A DNA stretch of 11,438 bases, taken from the NCBI GenBank assembly GCA_026647295.1, contig JAPKHB010000088.1, positions 1 to 11,438 of the forward strand, given 5' to 3'. This stretch comes from Planctomycetota bacterium. Its GTDB lineage: Bacteria; Planctomycetota; PLA2; JAEUHO01. Under the pieces are notes generated by a model. That model did no database searches and was not told the origin of the DNA. It was given only the letters and a program-made list of their open reading frames with translations. The position numbers and the translations under genes are program-made. This document shows positions 6,172 through 11,438 of the stretch, one piece after another; the stretch's first letter is position 1; each line of letters starts with the position of its first letter.

Positions 6172-9100
6172 GCCTCGTTGCCGCCTTCGTTCGCAACCCC
6201 GTCAAGGTGGCCGTCGGGGTCCTGCTGGTCGGCCTCTTCGGGCTGATCGCGCTGGACCGGATGCCGATGCAGCTCACGCCGGAGGTCCAGACCCCGACCC
6301 TGACCATCGAGACCACCTGGCCCGGCGCGAGCCCCCAGGAGGTCGAGCGCGAGATCGTCGAGCCCCAGGAGGAGCAACTCAAGGGCGTCGAGGGGGTCAC
6401 GAAGATGACCTCCGAGTGCATGGACTCGATGGGACGGATCACCCTCGAGTTCTCCGTGGGCACCGACATGAACGAGGCGCTGCTCAAGGTGAACGCGCGC
6501 CTCCAGCAGGTGCGGGAGTACCCGGCCGAGGCCGACCAGCCCGTGATCCAGACCACGAACTCGGCCGACCAGCCGATCGCGTGGTTGATCCTGCGCCCCC
6601 GGCTGCCCGACGACCGGCGCCTGGACGAGTTCGCCCGGCAGCACCCCCACCTCGCCCCGGCCCTGGCGCCCGTGCGTGCCGCCACGGTCTCGGGGCGGCG
6701 CGAGCAGCGGCTGCGCCGCGCGGTCGAGGCGCACCCCGAACTCGGCGCCCTGCTCCCGCCCCCCGTCGACATGCAGGAGCTCTTCCGCTTCGCGCAGGAC
6801 ATGGTGGAGGCCCGCTTCGAACGCGTGAAGGGCGTCAGCAACTCCAACGTCCTGGGCGGCCGCGAGGACGAACTCCAGGTCGTCGTGGACGCCTACAAGC
6901 TCGCCGACCGGCGGCTCACCATCGAGCACGTCCGGGCGGCGCTGGCCGGGCGCAACGTGGACACGTCCGCGGGCGACTACTGGGAGGGCAAGCGCCGGTA
7001 CGTCGTCCGCACGCTCGGCCAGTTCCGCAGCGCGGCGGAGGTGGAGAGCCTGGTCCTCGCGCGCGGGCCGGGCGGCGAAAGCGTCCACCTGGGCGAGGTG
7101 GCCGAGGTCCGCTCGGGCTACAAGAAGGCCGAGAGCCTCGTGCAGAACTTCGGGACCACGGTCCTGGCCGTGAACTGCATCCGCGAGCGCACGGCGAACG
7201 TGATCGAGGTGATGGAGGGCATCTACGCGGCCGTGCGGGAGTTGAACGACGGGATCCTGCGCGAGCGCGGCCTCCAGATCGACCAGGTCTACGACGAGAC
7301 CGAGTACATCCACTCGGCCGTGGGCCTGCTGCGCGACAACATCGTGCTCGGCGGCATCCTGACCTTCCTCGCGCTCCTCGTCTTCCTGCGCAGCGCCCGT
7401 TCCACCGTGGTGATCGCGCTGGCCATCCCCACGAGCCTGGTCGGCACGTTCCTGATGCTGCACCTGCTGGGGCGTTCGCTCAACGTCGTGAGCCTGGCCG
7501 GGCTGGCCTTCGCCGTGGGCATGCTGGTCGACAACGCCGTCGTGGTGCTCGAGAACGTCTACCGGCGCTACCAGGCCGGCGAACGCCGCTGGGACGCCGC
7601 GGTGAAGGGCACGCAGGAGGTCTGGGGTGCGGTGGTCGCCTCGACCATGACGACCCTGGCCGTGTTCCTCCCGATCCTGTTCATCGAGGAGGAGGCCGGT
7701 CAGCTCTTCCGCGACATCGCCTGGGCGATCAGCTGCGCGGTCGGCCTCTCGCTGGTCGTGTCGGTGACCCTCATCCCCACCCTCACGGCCCGCATCCTGG
7801 CCGCTCGCGGCGGCGCCCTGGCCGGCACGCAGCGCGCGCCCCGCCGGCCGCGGGCCGTCACCCGGTGGGTGCACGGCCTCTTCCGCCCCATCGACTTCCT
7901 GGCGCGCGCCTTCGTGGGCGCGGTCGTCGGGCTGCACCGCTGGCTCGACCGGGGGGTGCTGCGCCAGGCGCTGGCGGTCGCGGTGCTCGTCGCGGCGGCC
8001 GGGCTCGGCGCCTGGCAGTTGTTCCCCCGGGTGGAGTACCTCCCCGCGGGCAACCGCAACCTCGCCTTCGGCATCGTGCTACCGCCCCCGGGCTACAACC
8101 TCGACCAGCTCGTCGCCCTCGGCAAGGTGGTCGAGGACGGCCTGCGGCCGTACTGGGACGCCGAGCCCGGCTCCCCCGAAGCGGCGCGGCTCGACGGGCC
8201 GGTGATCGACCACTTCTTCTTCGTCGCGCGCGGCCGCCAGGTGTTCATGGGGCTGCGGGCGCACGACCCCCTGCGGGCGGGCGAACTGGTCCCGATCATC
8301 CAGAAGGTGGGCGCGGCGCTTCCCGGGACCTTCGTGGTCGCCAAGCAGAGCAGCCTGTTCGAGCGGGGCCTCACGGCCGGACGGACGATCGACGTCGAGG
8401 TCACCGGCCCGAGCCTCGAGCGCCTGGTGGATCTCTCGCTCCTGGTGATGGGCAAGGCGCGCGAGGCGCTGCCGCCGGGGACGCAGATGATCCCCAAGCC
8501 GAGCCCGGACTTGAGCAAGCCCGAGGTGCACATCCTGCCCCGCTGGGAGCATGCCGAGGACCTGGGCTTTTCGGCCCGCGCGCTGGGCTACGCCGTGAAC
8601 AGCCTCGTGGACGGCGCCTACGCGGGGGACTACTTCGTCGGGGGGACGCGCATCGACCTGTCGATCCTGGGGCAGGACGCGTTGGCCCGCCGGCTGCAGG
8701 ACCTCGAGGCCCTGCCGGTGGCCACCCCGACCGGCGACGTCGTCCCGCTCAAGGCGCTGGCCCACGTGGAGCTTAGGTCGGGCCCCGAACAGATCAACCA
8801 CCGCGAGCGCCAGCGCGCGATCACGGTCGAGATCTCACCCCCCGAGGGCATGGCGCTCGAGGACGCCCTCCAGCAGGTCGACCAGCGGGTGGCCCGGGCA
8901 TTGTTCGACGAGGGCGCCCTGGCGGGCGGGTACCGCATCACGCTGGCCGGGACGGCCGACAAGTTGCGGGCGACCTGGGACGCGCTGCGCTTCAACGTGA
9001 TCCTGGCGGTGCTGATCACCTACCTGCTGCTGGCGGCGTTGTTCGAGTCGTGGACGTACCCATTCGTGATCCTCCTGAGCGTCCCGCTGGGGGCCGTGGG

Positions 9101-9542
9101 TGGGTTCCTCGGCCTGGAGGTCCTCAACGCCCTGCTGCCGGCGGGCGTGACGCAGCCGCTCGACGTCCTCACGATGCTGGGCTTCGTGATCCTCATCGGC
9201 ACGGTGGTCAACAACGCCATCCTCATCGTCCACCAGGCCCTCGTGCACATGCGGGAGGAGGGCATGGAGCACCGCCCGGCGGTCGTCGAGGCGGTGCGCA
9301 CGCGCATCCGGCCGATCTTCATGACGGTCACGACCACCGTCTGCGGCCTCTTGCCCCTGGTGCTCGTGCCGGGGGCGGGCAGCGAGCTGTACCGGGGCCT
9401 GGGCAGCGTCCTGATCGGCGGGCTCGTCGTGTCGACCGTCTTCACCCTGGTCGTCGTCCCGTGCATGTTCCGCCTCTTCCTGGCCGGGCAGGGAGCCCTG
9501 GGTCGGCTGCGCACGGCCTGGTTCGGCGCGGCCGAGGGGTAG
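6168..9542 (+). CDS. RND-family efflux transporter, inner-membrane subunit
   Basis: This 1124-residue HAE1/AcrB-like pump uses proton influx to export substrates from the periplasm or inner membrane. It has twelve predicted helices: TM1 at about 12-30, TM2-TM6 between 387 and 541, TM7 at about 599-616, and TM8-TM12 between 942 and 1104. Two large periplasmic loops separate them. Family landmarks include WPGASPQEVE, GVEGV, NVLGGRE and SLAGLAFAVGMLVDNAVVVLEN. TM4 carries D454-N455 in place of the AcrB Asp pair. TM10 reads VVNNAILIV (N1015, N1016) where AcrB has the functional Lys. The first periplasmic loop has about 55 extra residues (about 148-202, with HPHLAPALAP and HPELGALLPP). I chose the TTG start because SLVAAFVRNP is the standard RND N-terminus. 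The TTG shares bases with the adaptor TGA, implying coupled translation. No outer-membrane factor gene is seen in the window. Confidence 0.93.
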   Translation: MSLVAAFVRNPVKVAVGVLLVGLFGLIALDRMPMQLTPEVQTPTLTIETTWPGASPQEVEREIVEPQEEQLKGVEGVTKMTSECMDSMGRITLEFSVGTDMNEALLKVNARLQQVREYPAEADQPVIQTTNSADQPIAWLILRPRLPDDRRLDEFARQHPHLAPALAPVRAATVSGRREQRLRRAVEAHPELGALLPPPVDMQELFRFAQDMVEARFERVKGVSNSNVLGGREDELQVVVDAYKLADRRLTIEHVRAALAGRNVDTSAGDYWEGKRRYVVRTLGQFRSAAEVESLVLARGPGGESVHLGEVAEVRSGYKKAESLVQNFGTTVLAVNCIRERTANVIEVMEGIYAAVRELNDGILRERGLQIDQVYDETEYIHSAVGLLRDNIVLGGILTFLALLVFLRSARSTVVIALAIPTSLVGTFLMLHLLGRSLNVVSLAGLAFAVGMLVDNAVVVLENVYRRYQAGERRWDAAVKGTQEVWGAVVASTMTTLAVFLPILFIEEEAGQLFRDIAWAISCAVGLSLVVSVTLIPTLTARILAARGGALAGTQRAPRRPRAVTRWVHGLFRPIDFLARAFVGAVVGLHRWLDRGVLRQALAVAVLVAAAGLGAWQLFPRVEYLPAGNRNLAFGIVLPPPGYNLDQLVALGKVVEDGLRPYWDAEPGSPEAARLDGPVIDHFFFVARGRQVFMGLRAHDPLRAGELVPIIQKVGAALPGTFVVAKQSSLFERGLTAGRTIDVEVTGPSLERLVDLSLLVMGKAREALPPGTQMIPKPSPDLSKPEVHILPRWEHAEDLGFSARALGYAVNSLVDGAYAGDYFVGGTRIDLSILGQDALARRLQDLEALPVATPTGDVVPLKALAHVELRSGPEQINHRERQRAITVEISPPEGMALEDALQQVDQRVARALFDEGALAGGYRITLAGTADKLRATWDALRFNVILAVLITYLLLAALFESWTYPFVILLSVPLGAVGGFLGLEVLNALLPAGVTQPLDVLTMLGFVILIGTVVNNAILIVHQALVHMREEGMEHRPAVVEAVRTRIRPIFMTVTTTVCGLLPLVLVPGAGSELYRGLGSVLIGGLVVSTVFTLVVVPCMFRLFLAGQGALGRLRTAWFGAAEG

Positions 9543-9543
9543 G

Positions 9544-9550
9544 GGAGGAG
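9544..9550 (+). promoter_or_regulatory. Shine-Dalgarno site fixing the kinase start
   Basis: GGAGGAG ends five bases before the GTG at 9556, just after the RND stop (9540-9542). It is among the best ribosome binding sites in the window and decides in favour of a GTG start for the kinase gene. It also argues that the kinase is translated from the efflux operon message. Confidence 0.7.
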
Positions 9551-9555
9551 GCCGC

Positions 9556-11208
9556 GTGGGCCGGGAGGCATACGAGGGCCTGGAACTGCTCTTCGAGAGC
9601 CCGCCCAGCACCTTCTACCGGGCGCGAAACGCCGTCCTGGGGTCGGAGGTGATGCTGCGACGCCTGGCCCTGGATCCGGCGCGCGCCCAGGACGCGCGGG
9701 AGACCTTCTTCCGGGAGATGCGTTTGAGCGCGGTCCTGCGCCACCCGCACATCCAGCGCCCGCTGGACGTGTTCGAGGCGGACGGGGCCCTGTGGTCCGT
9801 ACACGAGATCCGCACGCTGGAGCCGACGAGCGAGTTGGTCGCGCGCTCGGGGCCGCTGCCCCTGGCGGACGCGGCGCGCTGGGGGGCCCAGATCGCCGAC
9901 GCCCTCGTCCACCTGCACGCCCACGGCACGGTGCACGGGCGCGTGACACCCCGCCTGGTCGCCATCGACGAGCGCGGCGACGCCATGCTGATCAACCTCG
10001 TCAAGGCCGCCGACCTCGCGGCCGGGATCTGGCCCCTGCGCCCGGTGGTGCTCGGCTTGAGCCCCTTCTCGCCGCCCGAGGAGTTCGCCGGCGCCCGGCC
10101 CACGCCGGCGTCCGACGTGTACGGGCTCGCGGCCACGCTGCTCTTCTGGCTCTCGGGCCGCCCCGTGCGCGGCGGCGACTCCCCGGAGGAGGCGCTCGAG
10201 CGGGCCCGGGCCGGGGCCCCCATCGTGGAGCCGTGCGACGTCTGCCGCGAGGCGCCGGAGGCGCTCGGCGCGCGGATCCGGGCGGCGCTCTCCGACGATC
10301 CACAGCGGCGCGGGAGCATGGCGGGGCTGGCGTCCCTCCTGCTCGAGGTCCATCAACGCTACGCCGCCGAGGTGCCCTCGGGGTTCGGCACGGGGGTGCG
10401 CCTCTTTCCGGCCGACCTGCCCGGCGGGCTGGAACTGGTCTCGCGCCACGGCGCGGGCGCCTTCGGGGTGGTGTTCCGGGCGCGGCCGCTGGAGGGCTCG
10501 GGGCTCCTGGCGGTCAAGGTGCTCAAGCCCGAACACCGCGACGACCCCAAGGCCCTGGAGCGCTTCCTGCGCGAAGCCCGGGCGATCCAGCAGGTGCGCG
10601 ACCCCCACGTGGTGGCGATCCGCGGGGTCGGGGAGCACGGCGGCCTGCCCTTCGCCGTGATGGGCTTCGTGGACGGACCGGACCTGGCGGTGCTCCTGCG
10701 CCGGGAGGGCCACCTCGCGCCGGCCCGCGTGGCGCGCCTGGGAACCGGCATCGCCCGGGGCCTTCAGGCGATCCACGCCCAGGGCATCGTGCATCGGGAC
10801 CTCAAGCCCCACAACGTCCTCGTGGGCGCCGGCGACCATCCCGTGATCGCGGACTTCGGCATCGCCCGCCACGACACGGCGTCGCGCCTCACCCTGACCG
10901 GGGAACTCGCCGGCACCCCCCTCTACATGGCCCCCGAACTCTTCGCCGGCGAGCCCGCCACGCCGGCGGCCGACCTCTACAGCCTCGGGACGATCCTCTA
11001 CGAACTGCTGACCGGCACCGTGCCCTTCCCCGCCCAGGACGCGCTCACGGCCATCACCGCGATCCGGGACCACCCGGCCCCGGACCTGCCCGCCGACCTG
11101 CCCCGGGGCCTGCGTCAGGTCGTCGACCGGCTGCTCGCCAAGGATCCGCGCGTCCGGCCGGCCGCGGCCGGGGAGGTGGCCACGGCCCTTGCGGGCCTCC
11201 TGGGGTGA
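9556..11208 (+). CDS. Tandem pseudokinase-Ser/Thr protein kinase (Hanks type)
   Basis: This 550-residue protein contains two kinase-like domains and no membrane segment, PASTA or WD repeats, so it is probably cytosolic. The C-terminal domain (about 291-550) looks active: HGAGAFG glycine loop (298-304), K321 in LAVKVL, E340, catalytic HRDLKPHN (413-420), DFG (433-435) and the GTPLYMAPE activation-segment end (453-461). The N-terminal domain (about 5-270) keeps the fold landmarks but has lost the chemistry. There is no glycine loop, HRD-LKP is HGRVTP (127-132, Asp replaced by Arg), and DFG is replaced by N147-L-V. A degenerate SPPEEF and an ASDVYGLAATLLFWLSG helix remain. GLELL with FYRAR and GLELV with VFRAR match between the two halves, suggesting internal duplication. 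It follows the RND gene by 13 bases with a strong ribosome site. Its substrates are unknown. Confidence 0.88.
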   Translation: MGREAYEGLELLFESPPSTFYRARNAVLGSEVMLRRLALDPARAQDARETFFREMRLSAVLRHPHIQRPLDVFEADGALWSVHEIRTLEPTSELVARSGPLPLADAARWGAQIADALVHLHAHGTVHGRVTPRLVAIDERGDAMLINLVKAADLAAGIWPLRPVVLGLSPFSPPEEFAGARPTPASDVYGLAATLLFWLSGRPVRGGDSPEEALERARAGAPIVEPCDVCREAPEALGARIRAALSDDPQRRGSMAGLASLLLEVHQRYAAEVPSGFGTGVRLFPADLPGGLELVSRHGAGAFGVVFRARPLEGSGLLAVKVLKPEHRDDPKALERFLREARAIQQVRDPHVVAIRGVGEHGGLPFAVMGFVDGPDLAVLLRREGHLAPARVARLGTGIARGLQAIHAQGIVHRDLKPHNVLVGAGDHPVIADFGIARHDTASRLTLTGELAGTPLYMAPELFAGEPATPAADLYSLGTILYELLTGTVPFPAQDALTAITAIRDHPAPDLPADLPRGLRQVVDRLLAKDPRVRPAAAGEVATALAGLLG

Positions 11209-11212
11209 GCGT

Positions 11213-11245
11213 ACGGCGCCACCCGCCTCCCCTTCGAGGCGCCGT
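11213..11245 (+). terminator. Hairpin after the kinase gene
   Basis: ACGGCGCC at 11213-11220 pairs perfectly with GGCGCCGT at 11238-11245 around a 17-base loop. Within it, CGCCTC at 11224-11229 can pair with GAGGCG at 11236-11241, so two mutually exclusive stems exist. It starts five bases after the kinase stop. No T-run follows. Probably a U-less terminator for the efflux-kinase operon. Confidence 0.4.
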
Positions 11246-11280
11246 GGGTCGGGACAGGGACGCCCGTTGCGCTTCGCGCT

Positions 11281-11300
11281 CCCGCGGATCGGGCCGCGGG
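11281..11300 (+). repeat. Inverted repeat upstream of a possible next gene
   Basis: CCCGCGG at 11281-11287 and CCGCGGG at 11294-11300 are exact complements around ATCGGG. AATAGCCT follows directly, containing TAGCCT (11303-11308), a possible weak -10 element. The dyad would lie just upstream of that box, where an operator could sit. The repeat could equally be a chance product of high GC. Confidence 0.25.
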
Positions 11301-11341
11301 AATAGCCTGGGCCCCGCCCCGTTGCCCCCGCGCGCGCGCCG

Positions 11342-11438
11342 GTGCGTTTGCGTCCGGCGCGTGCGCGCCGAGTGCTCGGCATCGTGCTTGCCGACGCGGA
11401 CATGCTCGCGCTGCTGCGTCGCGTCCACCTGCAGGTCG
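11342..11438 (+). CDS. Possible N-terminal start of an unidentified gene, cut by the window end
   Basis: A frame opens at GTG 11342 (alternative GTG at 11372) and stays open to the window end. It has high G or C in third position and a protein-like reading: RRVLGIVLADADMLALLRRV. A beta-strand followed by an acidic loop and a helix, as in VLGIVLADADMLALL, is reminiscent of the start of a response-regulator receiver domain. Only 32 residues are visible, so the family cannot be assigned. There is no clear ribosome site before either GTG. Confidence 0.3.
   Translation, partial: MRLRPARARRVLGIVLADADMLALLRRVHLQV

Noticed and set aside
9442..11403. Long minus-strand frame antisense to the kinase
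   Set aside because: It has no motif, is Arg/Gly/His-rich, and lies opposite a gene whose catalytic motifs are intact.
1..11438. CRISPR array, tRNA or rRNA gene, phage or named insertion sequence
   Set aside because: No regularly spaced repeats, cloverleaf-forming sequence, rRNA-like conserved stretch, integrase or transposase could be found on either strand.

Overview
This window is very GC-rich (roughly 70% or more by eye) from about position 275 to the end. Codons strongly prefer G or C in third position. It encodes an RND efflux pump with a periplasmic adaptor, so the host should have a Gram-negative envelope. An E. coli-type four-subunit fumarate reductase, an internally duplicated Ser/Thr kinase and a large insert in the RND porter domain together suggest an uncultured high-GC lineage such as Planctomycetota or Myxococcota. 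No rRNA or other marker gene is present, so the phylum is an inference.

Layout. Positions 1-274 hold less GC-rich DNA with the end of an unrecognised plus-strand gene (stop at 212-214). Near 275 there is an abrupt join to the first 20 codons of a minus-strand 4Fe-4S ferredoxin-type protein, which loses its family sequence exactly there. A hairpin-rich gap follows, then a minus-strand SAM methyltransferase (448-1122). A 235-base divergent intergenic region leads to frdABCD (1358-4660), a compact operon for a membrane-bound quinol:fumarate reductase.

A 227-base gap with two strong hairpins sharing a GGAGCC/GGCTCC core, and a -10-like TACAAT just before the next ATG, separates frd from a second operon. 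That operon encodes a periplasmic adaptor (4888-6171), an RND inner-membrane transporter (6168-9542, TTG start overlapping the adaptor stop) and a soluble tandem pseudokinase-kinase (9556-11208). Two hairpins follow, then the possible start of another plus-strand gene that runs off the window.

How the genes work together. FrdA and FrdB form the catalytic FAD/Fe-S head and FrdC and FrdD its quinol-oxidising membrane anchor, for anaerobic fumarate respiration or, less likely, succinate oxidation. The adaptor and RND protein form a proton-driven export pump. Its outer-membrane channel is not encoded here. The kinase sits 13 bases behind the pump gene with a strong ribosome binding site, so a regulatory link to the pump is plausible but unproven. 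The least conventional items are the pseudokinase-kinase next to the pump, the insert in the RND periplasmic loop, and the sharp join at about 275.
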